DNA of 64,000 nt, from the NCBI RefSeq assembly GCF_030159055.1, contig NZ_BQXQ01000007.1:89508-153507 (forward strand), written 5' to 3'. The notes under the pieces are model-generated. The model was given only the letters and a program-made list of their open reading frames with translations. It had not been told where the DNA came from and did no database searches. The stretch is from Acidovorax sp. SUPP3334 (lineage in GTDB: Bacteria > Pseudomonadota > Gammaproteobacteria > Burkholderiales > Burkholderiaceae_C). Position numbers and translations under genes: made by a program. Positions 8,927-17,521 of this stretch are shown in pieces (within the stretch, counting starts at the first letter, position 1; the number at the start of each line of letters is the position of its first letter).

Positions 8927-10057
8927 ATGCAACTGAAGTTGAAACTGACCGTGGTTGCCGCTATCGCGGCTTTTGCCGGCGCGGCCTCTGCACAAGAGCA
9001 AGTGGTCAAGATCGGTCACGTGGGACCGGTTTCCGGCCCGCAAGCTCACTACGGCAAGGACAACGAAAACGGCGCGCGCATGGCAGTTGAAGAACTGAAT
9101 GCACAAGGCGTCACGATCGGCGGTAAGAAGATCAAGTTCGAACTGCAGGCGGAAGACGACGCCGCAGATCCGAAGCAAGGCACCGCCGCTGCACAGAAGC
9201 TGTGCGATGCAAAGGTTGCTGGCGTGGTGGGCCATTTGAATTCCGGCACGACCATTCCTGCCTCCAAGGTGTACAACGACTGCGGCATTCCCCACGTCAC
9301 CGGCGCCGCCACCAACCCCAACCTGACCAAGCCAGGCTACAAGACGACGTTCCGCATCATCGCCAACGACAACGCCCTGGGCGCTGGCCTGGCGTTCTAT
9401 GCCGCCGACACGCTGAAGCTCAAGACCGTGGCCATCGTCGATGACCGCACGGCCTACGGCCAAGGCGTTGCCGACGTGTTCAAGAAGACGGCAACGGCCA
9501 AGGGCATGAAGGTGGTGGACGAGCAGTTCACGACCGACAAGGCCACCGACTTCATGGCCATCCTGACGGCCATCAAGTCCAAGAACCCCGATGCGGTGTT
9601 CTACGGCGGCATGGACCCCCAAGCCGGCCCCATGCTGCGCCAGCTGGAACAACTGGGCATGGGCAACGTCAAGTTCTTCGGTGGCGACGGCATCTGCACG
9701 TCCGAGATCGCCAAGCTCGCAGCGGGCGCCAAGACGCTGAACAACGTGGTCTGCGCCGAAGGCGGCGCTTCGCTGGGCAAGATGCCTGGCGGCACCGCAT
9801 GGCGCGCCAAGTACGACGCCAAGTACCCCAACCAGTTCCAGGTGTACAGCCCTTACACCTACGACGCCACCATGCTGCTGGTCGATGCCATGAAGCGTGC
9901 CAACTCGTGGGACCCGAAGGTCTACATCCCTGAACTGCAAAAGTCCAACTACAAGGGTGTGACGGCCAACATCGCCTTCGAACCCAATGGCGAACTGAAG
10001 AACCCCGCCATCACCTTGTACGTGTACAAGGACGGCAAGAAGACGCCTCTGAACTGA
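8927..10057 (+). CDS. branched-chain amino-acid ABC transporter substrate-binding protein (LivJ/LivK type)
   Basis: A 376-residue periplasmic receptor. A Sec signal peptide (MQLKLKLTVVAAIAAFAGAASA, cleavage near residue 23) precedes VVKIGHVGPVSGPQAHYGKD, the typical start of the type I periplasmic-binding fold for Leu/Ile/Val and related ligands. GHLNSGTTIPASKVY and the central DGICTSEIAKLAAG also fit. The ATG at 8927 is preceded by a good ribosome site (TGGAG). No permease or ATPase genes adjoin it, so it probably works with a Liv transporter encoded elsewhere, a common arrangement in Comamonadaceae. It is monocistronic, closed by the terminator at 10107-10136. Confidence 0.93.
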   Translation: MQLKLKLTVVAAIAAFAGAASAQEQVVKIGHVGPVSGPQAHYGKDNENGARMAVEELNAQGVTIGGKKIKFELQAEDDAADPKQGTAAAQKLCDAKVAGVVGHLNSGTTIPASKVYNDCGIPHVTGAATNPNLTKPGYKTTFRIIANDNALGAGLAFYAADTLKLKTVAIVDDRTAYGQGVADVFKKTATAKGMKVVDEQFTTDKATDFMAILTAIKSKNPDAVFYGGMDPQAGPMLRQLEQLGMGNVKFFGGDGICTSEIAKLAAGAKTLNNVVCAEGGASLGKMPGGTAWRAKYDAKYPNQFQVYSPYTYDATMLLVDAMKRANSWDPKVYIPELQKSNYKGVTANIAFEPNGELKNPAITLYVYKDGKKTPLN

Positions 10058-10106
10058 GGACGCAGCAGCGCCGCGGGTTGAAAGACCGGCGGCGCTCGCC
10101 GAAAGC

Positions 10107-10136
10107 AAAAGGCCTCCGCATGCGGAGGCCTTTTTT
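10107..10136 (+). terminator. Rho-independent terminator after the binding-protein gene
   Basis: A perfect hairpin with arms AAGGCCTCCGCA / TGCGGAGGCCTT followed by a T run, 50 bp after the stop of the substrate-binding protein. The A run on the other side makes it usable in both directions, so it may also end the minus-strand dehydrogenase that stops at 10183. Confidence 0.9.
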
Positions 10137-10182
10137 CATTCTTGGCGCTGGCTGAAAAGCATGGCCAGCCTGCCAAAGGCGC

Positions 10183-11190
10183 TCAGCGCCGGACTTGCAG
10201 CGCGCCCGGGTTGACGATGTTGGTCGGCGTGCCCTTGATGTAGTTGATGACGTTGTCGAATGCGGCGCCGAAGTACAGCTCGTAGCTGTCTTGCTCCACG
10301 TAGCCGATGTGGGGCGTGCAGATGCAGTTCTCCAGCCGCAGCAGGGCGTGGCCCTGCAAGATCGGCTCGCTCTCGAACACGTCCACCGCCGCCATGCCGG
10401 GGCGTCCGCGGTTCAGTGCCGCGATCAGTGCATCGGCTTCGATCAGCTCCGCGCGCGAGGTGTTCACCAGCAGTGCGGTGGGCTTCATGCACGACAGATC
10501 TTCCAGCCGGATGGCTCCGCGCGTCTCGTCGTTCAGGCGCAGATGCAGCGAAATCACATCGCACTGGGCAAAGAACTCTTCCCGCGTGGTCGCCACCTGC
10601 AGGCCGTCGCTCAGGGCCTGCGCCCGCGAAGCTTCCCGCCCCCACACCCGCACGTTCATCCCGAAGGCGCGCCCGTAGCCGGCGACGATCTGGCCGATGC
10701 GTCCGTAGCCCCAGATTCCCAGCGTCTTGCCCCGCAGCACGGTGCCGATGCCGAAGTTGGGCGGCATGGACGCCGCGCGCAGGCCGGACTGCTGCCAGGC
10801 GCCGTGCTTCAGGTTGGAGATGTACTGGGGCAGGCGCCGCATCGCCGCCATGATGAGCGCCCAGGTCAGCTCCGCTGGCGCCACGGGGGAGCCCACGCCC
10901 TCGGCCACCGCGATGCCGCGCTCGGTGCAGGCCGCCACATCGACATGCGAGCCGACCTTGCCGGTCTGCGCGATGAGCTTCAGGCGCGGAAGCTTTTCGA
11001 CCAGTTGGCGCGACAGGTGGGTGCGCTCGCGCACCAGCACGATGATGTCCGCGTCCTTGAGGCGCACCGAAAGCTGGCCCAGCCCTTTGACGGTGTTCGT
11101 GTACACCTTGGCGTTGTAGGGGTCCAGGCGTGCAGCGCAATGCAGCTTGCGCACTGCATCCTGGTAGTCGTCAAGAATGACAATGTTCAT
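10183..11190 (-). CDS. D-2-hydroxyacid dehydrogenase family protein (SerA/GyaR-like)
   Basis: A 335-residue NAD(P)-dependent D-isomer-specific 2-hydroxyacid dehydrogenase. The nucleotide-binding loop GYGRIG is at 161-166. The catalytic triad is visible as R246 (NTSRAELIE), E273 (DVFESEP) and H294 (TPHIGY). The N-terminal half of the substrate domain carries AQTGKVGSHVD (75-84). It is shorter than SerA and has no ACT domain, so phosphoglycerate dehydrogenase is unlikely; glyoxylate/hydroxypyruvate or another 2-oxoacid is the probable substrate. The start MNIVILDDYQDAV at 11190 matches the family. Confidence 0.9.
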   Translation of the reverse strand: MNIVILDDYQDAVRKLHCAARLDPYNAKVYTNTVKGLGQLSVRLKDADIIVLVRERTHLSRQLVEKLPRLKLIAQTGKVGSHVDVAACTERGIAVAEGVGSPVAPAELTWALIMAAMRRLPQYISNLKHGAWQQSGLRAASMPPNFGIGTVLRGKTLGIWGYGRIGQIVAGYGRAFGMNVRVWGREASRAQALSDGLQVATTREEFFAQCDVISLHLRLNDETRGAIRLEDLSCMKPTALLVNTSRAELIEADALIAALNRGRPGMAAVDVFESEPILQGHALLRLENCICTPHIGYVEQDSYELYFGAAFDNVINYIKGTPTNIVNPGALQVRR

Positions 11191-11557
11191 GTTGTCCGTA
11201 AAACCCGCAAGATTGGCTGGGCAAGGGCCTGTGCACAGGCCTTGCCGCAGAAATCGAAAGAACGGCGCCGCGCGGACTGCCCGGCCCGGCAGTGCCGGCA
11301 GGGGCAGGGCGTTCGGCCCAGCCGCACATTGTCGTTGATGCGCGCGGCGGCGTCGCCGCGCAAACCCGCTCAAACCGTGGATGCGGGACAGGCGGTTACA
11401 AAAGTCTCCGTCCTGGCACCATTGCGGCCCCCGCCTGTGTCCGGCTTTGGGCCCCACGGAAAGCCAGGGTCGCCCACGCGACGCTCTGTAGGGGGCATCC
11501 CCGATGCTGGGCCTGCGCAAGAACAATAGGCTGCATGGCAAAGGAATCGAATCGTCC
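11191..11557. other. intergenic region between divergent genes, with a 16-bp palindrome
   Basis: A 367-bp spacer between the divergent dehydrogenase and acyl-CoA ligase genes. It presumably holds both promoters, but I see no consensus sigma-70 boxes I would defend. The perfect palindrome GGCCTGTGCACAGGCC lies at 11226-11241, 36 bp upstream of the dehydrogenase start. It is a candidate operator or leader hairpin. No small gene is convincing here. Confidence 0.5.
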
Positions 11558-13264
11558 ATGCCCGCACACCATGCCTTCTGGCCTCGCCGTCTTCCGCACA
11601 CGCTCACGCCTCCGGCCACCTCGCTCTGGGACAACCTGGCGATCAGCGCCCACCGCTATCCCGATAAACCGGCCTTGGTTTTCTTCGGCCGGGCGCTGAC
11701 CTACCGCCAGTTGGCCGATGGCGCGCAGCGGCTGGCAGCGCACCTGCATTCGCTGGGCGTGCGAAAAGGCGACCGGGTGGTTTTGTGCATGCAGAACTGC
11801 CCGCAACTGGTGATGGCGCATTTCGCGATCCTGCGGGCCAACGCGGTGGTGGTGCCCGTCAACCCGATGAACCGCGCGCAAGAGCTCACCCACTACATCA
11901 CCGACCCCGACGCGCGCGTGGTCATCACCACGGCGGACCTCGCGCCAGAACTGACCCGCGCCAGCGATGCCCTGCCGGCAGGCACTGGGCTGGCGCACCT
12001 GGTGGTCACGCAGTTCACCGATGCGTTCTCGGTCGAGGAAGCCGGGGCGGATGCGATTCCGCCCGCCTGGCAGGAATGGCTCTGCACTCGTTACCCACTG
12101 CCGCCGCTCGCTGGCGGCCAAGTGCACGCCTGGGAAGACGCCATGGCCTGCACGGCACCGCCGCCCGGCATCGAAGTGGGGCCGCAAGACCTGGCCGTGC
12201 TGCCCTACACCAGCGGCACCACCGGGCTGCCCAAGGGCTGCATGCACCCGCACCGCAGCATCATGCACAACGCGGTCGCCAGCAGCCTGTGGAGCACGGC
12301 CACGCCGGAGAGCGTGACGCTGGCCGTCGTGCCGATGTTCCACATCACCGGCATGGTCAGCGTGATGCACTCGTGCCTCTACGTGGGCGCCACGCTGGTG
12401 CTCATGCCGCGCTGGGACCGCGACCTGGCCGGCCGGCTCATCTCCCGCCACCGCGTGACCAACTGGACCAACATTCCAACGATGGTCATCGACCTGATGG
12501 GCAGCCCGAACTTCGCTCAGTACGACCTGTCCAGCCTGTCGTACATCGGCGGCGGCGGCGCCGCCATGCCGCAGGCGGTGGCGCAGCGGCTGTTCGAGCA
12601 ATACGGCCTGCGCTACACCGAAGGCTACGGCCTGACCGAAACCGCCGCGCCGTCGCACACCAATCCGCCCGACCATCCCAAGCAGCAGTGCCTGGGAATT
12701 CCCTTCATCAGCACCGACTCGCGCGTGATCGACCCCGACACCCTGCAGGAGCTGCCACCCGGCGAGCAGGGCGAAATCGTCATGCACGGCCCCGGCGTGT
12801 TCAGCGGCTACTGGAAGCTGCCCGGGCCGACTGAGGCGGCGTTCATCGATCTGGACGGCAAGCGTTTTTTCCGTTCTGGCGACCTGGGGCGGGTGGACGA
12901 GGAGGGCTATTTCTTTCTGACCGACCGGCTCAAGCGGATGATCAATGCCAGCGGCTTCAAGGTGTGGCCGGCCGAGGTCGAGGCCCTCATGTTCCGCCAC
13001 CCTGCGATCCAGGAAGCCTGCATCATCGCGGCGCGCGACAGCTACCGGGGCGAGACGGTCAAGGCCGTCGTGGTGCTGCGCCAGGAATACCGGGGCCAGG
13101 TGAGCGGCGACGACATCATCGCCTGGTGCCGCGACAACATGGCCGTGTACAAAGTGCCCCGCATCGTGCAACTGGTGGATGCGCTTCCCAAGAGCGGTAG
13201 CGGCAAGGTGATGTGGCGGGCGCTGCAGGAGTCCGAACTCGCCGACCCCACCGCACCGGCCTGA
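11558..13264 (+). CDS. AMP-forming acyl-CoA synthetase (long-chain fatty-acid CoA ligase type)
   Basis: A 568-residue ANL-superfamily enzyme that activates a carboxylic acid as its adenylate and transfers it to CoA. Motifs: P-loop TSGTTGLPKG at residues 218-227; YTEGYGLTETAA (A4/A5, adenine binding); SGDLGRVDEEGYFFLTDRLK (A7/A8 hinge); and the C-terminal lysine motif GKVMWR (A10). The acid substrate cannot be read from sequence; medium/long-chain fatty or aryl acids are possible. The start at 11558 (MPAHHAF) was chosen because a weak AAGGAA lies about 12 bases upstream; an in-frame ATG at 11504 is the alternative. Confidence 0.9.
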   Translation: MPAHHAFWPRRLPHTLTPPATSLWDNLAISAHRYPDKPALVFFGRALTYRQLADGAQRLAAHLHSLGVRKGDRVVLCMQNCPQLVMAHFAILRANAVVVPVNPMNRAQELTHYITDPDARVVITTADLAPELTRASDALPAGTGLAHLVVTQFTDAFSVEEAGADAIPPAWQEWLCTRYPLPPLAGGQVHAWEDAMACTAPPPGIEVGPQDLAVLPYTSGTTGLPKGCMHPHRSIMHNAVASSLWSTATPESVTLAVVPMFHITGMVSVMHSCLYVGATLVLMPRWDRDLAGRLISRHRVTNWTNIPTMVIDLMGSPNFAQYDLSSLSYIGGGGAAMPQAVAQRLFEQYGLRYTEGYGLTETAAPSHTNPPDHPKQQCLGIPFISTDSRVIDPDTLQELPPGEQGEIVMHGPGVFSGYWKLPGPTEAAFIDLDGKRFFRSGDLGRVDEEGYFFLTDRLKRMINASGFKVWPAEVEALMFRHPAIQEACIIAARDSYRGETVKAVVVLRQEYRGQVSGDDIIAWCRDNMAVYKVPRIVQLVDALPKSGSGKVMWRALQESELADPTAPA

Positions 13265-13339
13265 CGGGGCGCCTCCACTCGGCCCACTCGGCCCAATCGG
13301 CAGCCTTGCGGGCGAGGCGGCGCCGGCGCCGCCAGGCTT

Positions 13340-13723
13340 TCAATGCGCCGCGTGCGACGCGATGAGTTCCGCCAGATCCCGCTCCAGCAGCGCGGGATCG
13401 CCCAGTTGCAGCTCGATCACGCGGCGCAGGTGGGTCACGCTGTCCAGATCCATCGTGCGGCATTGCAGGCCCGCCTGCCGGCCTTCGATGTGCACGATGT
13501 CGCCCGACATGGCGATGTGGTCGTTGTCGTCCGACAGCGGCAGCACCAGCTGGCACGGCGCGCCGCGCGGAAGGTCCGCCACCGGCGCCTCGTCGCCCAG
13601 GAGCAGCAGAGCGCCTTGCAGCGACAGGTCCAGCACCTGGACGCTGAAGGTCCCGAGGCCGGTGGTCAAGAGCGCGGGCGCATCGAAGGCCACGCGGACG
13701 TAGTGGCGGCGTTCATGGGACAT
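13340..13723 (-). CDS. PilZ domain protein
   Basis: A 127-residue single PilZ domain, a likely cyclic-di-GMP receptor. Both ligand motifs are present: RRHYVR near residues 5-10 (RxxxR class) and DLSLQG near residues 32-37 (D/NxSxxG class). The central beta barrel is represented by GAPCQLVLPLSDDNDHIAM. A stand-alone PilZ protein usually controls motility or exopolysaccharide through a partner; nothing in the neighbourhood identifies it. It is read leftward, opposite to both neighbours, and starts 118 bp from the dioxygenase. Confidence 0.9.
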   Translation of the reverse strand: MSHERRHYVRVAFDAPALLTTGLGTFSVQVLDLSLQGALLLLGDEAPVADLPRGAPCQLVLPLSDDNDHIAMSGDIVHIEGRQAGLQCRTMDLDSVTHLRRVIELQLGDPALLERDLAELIASHAAH

Positions 13724-13841
13724 GGAAATTCCTGGGGGTGGCGGGGCTCTGCGATGCTACTGCACGGCCGTGCCGCCGCCTGCCGTTGGCTGGAACTTTG
13801 GGGCCAGGTTCCACGCCCCTGCCGGGTTAAGCTTGGCCGCC

Positions 13842-14609
13842 ATGGCGCACATCACCTTTCCCCCTCCGTATTTGCCACCGGACCAAGTGGCAAGCCATCT
13901 GCGCAGCGCCGGTTATGCCGTGCTGCGGCCTGCCGATACCGCGGCATGGATCGGTTGCCCGCTGGGCGATCTCCAGGCCCTGCACGCCGACTGGAGCGGC
14001 CTGCCGCCCGATGAATTCCTGAAGGACGGCGGACGCTACCGGCGCCGGCGCCACGCGTGCTTCGTCTCGGACGGCGACAGCGTGCAGACCGTGCCGCACC
14101 GCGCGCACTGGCAGCCGGTGGAGTACAACGCGCTGCACGGCGGCATGCAGCGCTGGTTCGCACCCATGCTGGACACCACCGTGGTGCGCCCGGCGTGGCT
14201 GCAATTGCTGGCGGCGCTGGCGCGGGTGTCGCAGGCGGCACTGGCCACCGAGCCCGAGCGCTGGTTCATCGAGGCGCACCAGTTCCGCATCGACACCACC
14301 GACGGCATCGGCCGTCCGACGCCCGAGGGCGCGCACCGCGACGGCGTGGATTTGGTGGCGGTTTTCCTGGTGGGGCGCGAGGGCGTGAAGGGCGGCGAGA
14401 CGCGTATATTCGAAGCGTCGGGTCCCAGCGGCCAGCGCTTCACGCTCAACGAGCCGTGGTCGCTGATGCTGCTGGACGATGCGCGCATGATCCACGAGAC
14501 CACGCCCATTCAGCCGCTGGCGCCCGGCGGGTTCCGCGACACGCTGGTCGTGACCTGCCGGCGCGGGGGCTTCCAGGACGCGGTCGAAAAACCGGCCCAT
14601 GCCGCATGA
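13842..14609 (+). CDS. 2-oxoglutarate/Fe(II) dioxygenase family protein (amino-acid hydroxylase-like)
   Basis: A 255-residue protein of the 2OG-Fe dioxygenase family that includes IDO/BsmA-type free amino-acid hydroxylases. The iron triad is visible: H165 and D167 in GAHRDGVDL, and H218 in RMIHET. R235 or a neighbour in GGFRDTLVVT is the probable 2-oxoglutarate anchor. Start at 13842 (MAHITFPPPY) was chosen over a far upstream ATG, which would add 40 low-quality residues overlapping the PilZ promoter. The substrate is unknown; hydroxylation of a free aliphatic amino acid is the family precedent. Confidence 0.82.
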   Translation: MAHITFPPPYLPPDQVASHLRSAGYAVLRPADTAAWIGCPLGDLQALHADWSGLPPDEFLKDGGRYRRRRHACFVSDGDSVQTVPHRAHWQPVEYNALHGGMQRWFAPMLDTTVVRPAWLQLLAALARVSQAALATEPERWFIEAHQFRIDTTDGIGRPTPEGAHRDGVDLVAVFLVGREGVKGGETRIFEASGPSGQRFTLNEPWSLMLLDDARMIHETTPIQPLAPGGFRDTLVVTCRRGGFQDAVEKPAHAA

Positions 14610-14737
14610 CTTGATGCGGATCAACGGCCAGAACGCCGGCCGCCGCGACACTCGGGCCTGAAGGCGGCCTGGCGGGCTCCAAGCCCGCTGCCCGCAAAAG
14701 GCCCTGCCTGATCCATCAACCGAAAGGAGAAGTTCCT

Positions 14738-15175
14738 ATGTTCAAGCACATCCTGCTTCCCGTGGACGGCTCGCCGACCTCGATGACGGCCGTGGCCAAG
14801 GCCGCGGGTCTGGCCAAGGCGTTCGGCTCGGCCGTGACGGCCCTCTACGTGGTGGACCCGTACCCTTTCACGGGCGTGGGCGCCGACTTTGCCTACGGCC
14901 AGTCGCAGTATCTGAGCGCCGCCACCAAGGAAGCCAACGAGGCCCTGGAAGGCGCCAAGAACGCCCTGCAGCAAGCCGGCGTGCAGGTGACCACGGTGAT
15001 CGGCGAAGGCCATGCGGTGCACGACGGCATCCTGCGCGCGCTCGAAACCACCCAGGCCGATCTGATCGTGATGGGCTCGCACGGCCGCCGCGGGCTCGAA
15101 AAGCTGGTGCTGGGCAGCGTGACGCAGCGCGTGCTGGGCGTCGTCCACGTGCCGGTGCTGGTCGTGCGCGACTGA
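14738..15175 (+). CDS. universal stress protein, UspA family
   Basis: A 145-residue single Usp domain. It begins MFKHILLPVDGSPTSMTAV and carries the ATP-binding signature GSHGRRGLEKLVLGSVTQRVL near the C-terminus (G-2x-G-9x-G-[ST]), so it belongs to the ATP-binding UspFG-like class rather than the UspA class that lacks the site. A strong ribosome site (AAAGGAGAAG) precedes the ATG. It is monocistronic, ended by the hairpins at 15191-15246. Confidence 0.93.
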   Translation: MFKHILLPVDGSPTSMTAVAKAAGLAKAFGSAVTALYVVDPYPFTGVGADFAYGQSQYLSAATKEANEALEGAKNALQQAGVQVTTVIGEGHAVHDGILRALETTQADLIVMGSHGRRGLEKLVLGSVTQRVLGVVHVPVLVVRD

Positions 15176-15190
15176 GCCTTGCGGACGCAC

Positions 15191-15246
15191 GGCGCGGCTT
15201 TTCGAAAGCCGCGCCGCAAAAAACGGCTCCCGAGGGAGCCGTTTTT
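15191..15246. terminator. tandem bidirectional terminator between uspA and the Bug receptor gene
   Basis: Two consecutive hairpins. GGCGCGGCTTTTCGAAAGCC begins the first, ending with the complementary GCGCC at 15215. The second has arms ACGGCTCCC / GGGAGCCGT flanked by A and T runs (15218-15246). They lie between convergent genes, so the second can terminate both. Confidence 0.9.
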
Positions 15247-15265
15247 CATGGGGCTGGCCGATCGG

Positions 15266-16264
15266 TCATTCGATCTTGGCGCCCGAGGCTTCCACGATGC
15301 CCTTCCACTTCGCGTAGTCGGACTTGAGCAGCGCCGAGAACTGCGCCGCCGACAGCGATTCGGCCTCGGCGCCCTGGGCCTGGATGGCCGCCTGCATCTC
15401 GGGCGAGGCCAGCAGTTTGTTGACCTCGGCGTTCACCGTGGTCACCACGCTGGCAGGGGTGCCTGCCGGCGCGAAGATGCCGTACCACGAGCTCACATCG
15501 AAACCCTTGTAGCCCGATTCGGCCACGGTGGGCACGTCCGGCAGCGAGGTGCTGCGCTTGGCCGAGGTGACGGCCAGCGGGCGCAGCTTGCCCGACTTGA
15601 TCTGGCCCATGGCGGACGGCACGGAGGAGACCAGCAGGTCCACGTTGCCTGCCAGCGCATCCATCAGCGCCGGGTTGGAGCCCTTGTACGGAATGTGGCT
15701 CAGCTTGATGCCCGCGGCCTTCTCGAACAGGTCGCCGGCCAGGTGGATGGTGGTGCCGTTGCCGGGCGAGCCATAGGTGATCTTGCCCGGTTCGGCGCGG
15801 GCGGCGGCCACCACGTCGGCCAGCGTCTTGAAGCGGGAGTTGGCGCCGGTGGCGATGATCACGGGCGTATAGGCCACGTGGGCCACGGCCACCAGGTCTT
15901 TCGTGGGGTCCCAAGGCAGGTTCTTGTACAGCCAGGGCGCGACGACCAGGTTGTCTTTCTGGCCCATCACCAGGTCGTAGCCCGTGGGCGCCGCCTTCAC
16001 GGCTTCGGTGATGCCGATGGTGCCGCCGGCACCCGCGCGGTTGTCGGGCACCACCGTCCACTTCGTCACCTCGGTCAGCTTGGTGGCGACCAGGCGCGAA
16101 AGGATGTCGGTGCCGCCGCCGGGCGGGAACGGCACGATCAGGCGCACGGGTTTGGTGGGGTAGGCAGCGGCAGGCGCCGCCGTTTGCGCCTGGGCGGTGG
16201 CGCCCAGCGCCAGGGCCAGCGCGGTGAAGGAAAGCAGGCGGCGGATCATTGGTTTCGTCTTCAT
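15266..16264 (-). CDS. Bug/TctC-family tripartite tricarboxylate transporter receptor
   Basis: A 332-residue periplasmic receptor of the Bug (Bordetella uptake gene)/TctC family, greatly expanded in Comamonadaceae and Bordetella. A signal peptide (MIRRLLSFTALALALGATAQAQ within the first 27 residues) precedes YPTKPVRLIVPFPPGGGTD, the diagnostic start of the mature protein. PDNRAGAGGTIG and SHIPYKGSNPALMDALAGN are the two ligand-loop signatures. These receptors bind carboxylates such as citrate, or nicotinate-type acids; the ligand cannot be deduced. No TctA/TctB membrane genes are adjacent, so it is an orphan receptor. It is the last intact host gene before the prophage insertion. Confidence 0.93.
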   Translation of the reverse strand: MKTKPMIRRLLSFTALALALGATAQAQTAAPAAAYPTKPVRLIVPFPPGGGTDILSRLVATKLTEVTKWTVVPDNRAGAGGTIGITEAVKAAPTGYDLVMGQKDNLVVAPWLYKNLPWDPTKDLVAVAHVAYTPVIIATGANSRFKTLADVVAAARAEPGKITYGSPGNGTTIHLAGDLFEKAAGIKLSHIPYKGSNPALMDALAGNVDLLVSSVPSAMGQIKSGKLRPLAVTSAKRSTSLPDVPTVAESGYKGFDVSSWYGIFAPAGTPASVVTTVNAEVNKLLASPEMQAAIQAQGAEAESLSAAQFSALLKSDYAKWKGIVEASGAKIE

Positions 16265-16391
16265 TTTTCGAGGGGGAAATTCGGGCCGGGGTAGGCCATC
16301 AATGGTTGGCCAAAAAGGCCTCCAGCGCATGATTCACGGCGGCATGGTGCTATTGAAGTAATAGCAATCCGGATTCGCCGATGCTACAGCT

Positions 16392-16694
16392 TCAAGCGTC
16401 GCGCACATCCGCCACCGGCGATTCGCCGAAGTCGGCGCGCTCCAGCCAGGCCAGCACGCGCGCGGCGGCCTCGGTGGGCGAGGTGAGCATTCCGCCCGAT
16501 TTGAGGTTGGCGAAGTTCTGCACGTCGGGAAAGTCGGCAGGGTTCGCATCGCGCAGGTGGGCCTGCATGTCGGTGTCGATCACGCCGGGCGCCAGCGAGC
16601 AGGCCTTGGCGCCGTTGGGCTTGGCGGCCTCGTCCAGCGCGAGGCAGCGGGTGAAGTGGTCCATGCCTGCCTTGGCCGCGCAATAAGCTGCTTG
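16392..16694 (-). pseudogene. short-chain dehydrogenase, C-terminal fragment cut off by the prophage
   Basis: This is the 3' half of an SDR gene whose 5' half lies at 57872-58336, beyond the prophage. Reading leftward from the duplication, the codons give SQA-AYCAAKAGMDHFTRC, which restores the catalytic YxxxK, followed by CSLAPGVIDTDMQAHLRD, the typical segment after it. It ends ADVRDA at 16394. There is no start codon near the junction; the first Met is at 16664. The two halves join without loss once one copy of TGCTTG and the prophage are removed. Confidence 0.93.
16689..16694. repeat. target-site duplication, left copy (TGCTTG)
   Basis: TGCTTG directly abuts the first prophage bases TGAAGC. 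The identical hexamer follows the last prophage bases (CTTCA) at 57875-57880. Removing one copy plus 16695-57874 reconstructs an uninterrupted dehydrogenase reading frame. Confidence 0.92.
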
Positions 16695-16705
16695 TGAAGC
16701 GCGGC

Positions 16706-16736
16706 GCGAAAACTCGATTTTCTCATCTGCGAAAAA
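16706..16736 (+). promoter_or_regulatory. left-end transposase-binding sites (candidate)
   Basis: GCGAAAA occurs at 16706-16712 and again at 16729-16735, 23 bp apart. The second lies in CTGCGAAAAA (16727-16736), which starts at base 33 of the prophage. The same decamer occurs inverted at base 33 from the right end. Position and symmetry are those expected of end-binding sites for a MuA-like transposase. Confidence 0.7.
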
Positions 16737-16776
16737 CGTCCCGCCCTGTCGTTACGCCGGGTGAAAGCAAATTGCA

Positions 16777-17460
16777 TCAGAAGAGTCCCGCAGGCTCCGC
16801 TTTGCGATCCCAGTTGTAAATCACCAGCTCGCCGCGCTCGACTCGATTGGCTCCACCCCCTACTGTGTAGTCCAGTTTGAGCGCCTCCATGTCGAACTCG
16901 GCGAAACACTCCCGGATGGCTGGGTGGTCGTTGATGCTGACCACCGCTTTGCCCTTGAGTGTGCGCAGCTTGGTTGCCATGGCCGCGTACTGTTCCCAGG
17001 GGAACGGCACGCCGTAGCCCTCGGTCTCCCAATACGGCGGGTCCAAATAGAACAAGGTGTGTGGCCGGTCATAACGGTCGATGCAGGCCGCCCAGTCCAG
17101 ATGCTCGATGTAGGTGCCGCCAGCCAGGCGCAGATGGGCGGCCGACAGGTTTTCCTCGATACGCAGCAGGTTGATGGCCGGGGCGGTGGTCGCGGTGCCA
17201 AAGCTCTGGCCAGCCACCTTGCCACCGAAACTCTGCTGCTGCAGGTAGAAGAACCGGGCGGCGCGCTGGACGTCGGTGAGGGTTTCCGGCCGCGTCTCCT
17301 GCAGCCACTTGAACACCTGCCGACTGGTGAGCGCCCATTTGAACTGGCGCACGAACTCCTCCAGGTGGTGGGTGACGACCCGGTACAGGTTGACCAGGTC
17401 GCCGTTGACGTCGTTCAGGACTTCGACCTCGGCCGGGTGGCGGGCCTTGTCGGCTTGCAG
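16777..17460 (-). pseudogene. D12-class DNA adenine methylase, N-terminally truncated
   Basis: Homology to phage Dam-like (M.DpnIIA class) N6-adenine methylases runs from about VEVLNDVNGDLVNLYRV to the C-terminus. It includes RAARFFYLQQQSFGGKV, NLLRIEENLSAAHLRLAG, the catalytic motif IV in FYLDPPYWETEGYGVPF, and VVSINDHPAIRE. The first 35-40 residues of the family, with the S-adenosylmethionine motif I (FxGxG) and the preceding WIGGKRR-like segment, are absent. Upstream of about 17460 the open frame continues as unrelated sequence without a credible start. Translation from the GTG at 17352 would give an even shorter protein. It sits at the distal end of the late operon, where Mu carries mom. 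Likely inactive. Confidence 0.8.
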
Positions 17461-17484
17461 GCTTGATCTGCAGGTTGGGGCTCT

Positions 17485-17506
17485 TGCCGGTGTTACCGCA
17501 CCGGCA
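17485..17506. terminator. hairpin between the lipoprotein and the methylase remnant
   Basis: Perfect 8-bp stem TGCCGGTG / CACCGGCA around a 6-base loop. There is no T tract on the minus strand, so it is a structured element rather than a proven terminator. It lies exactly where the missing methylase N-terminus would be, which suggests it came in with the deletion or marks its edge. Confidence 0.45.
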
Positions 17507-17521
17507 GGGGTCGCCCGTCTT

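Noticed and set aside
17461..17520. A possible Mu Com-like zinc protein upstream of the methylase (CRCGNTGKSPNLQ)
   Set aside because: Only a short cysteine-containing stretch is visible, it lacks the second CxxC, and the frame runs into the methylase shadow.
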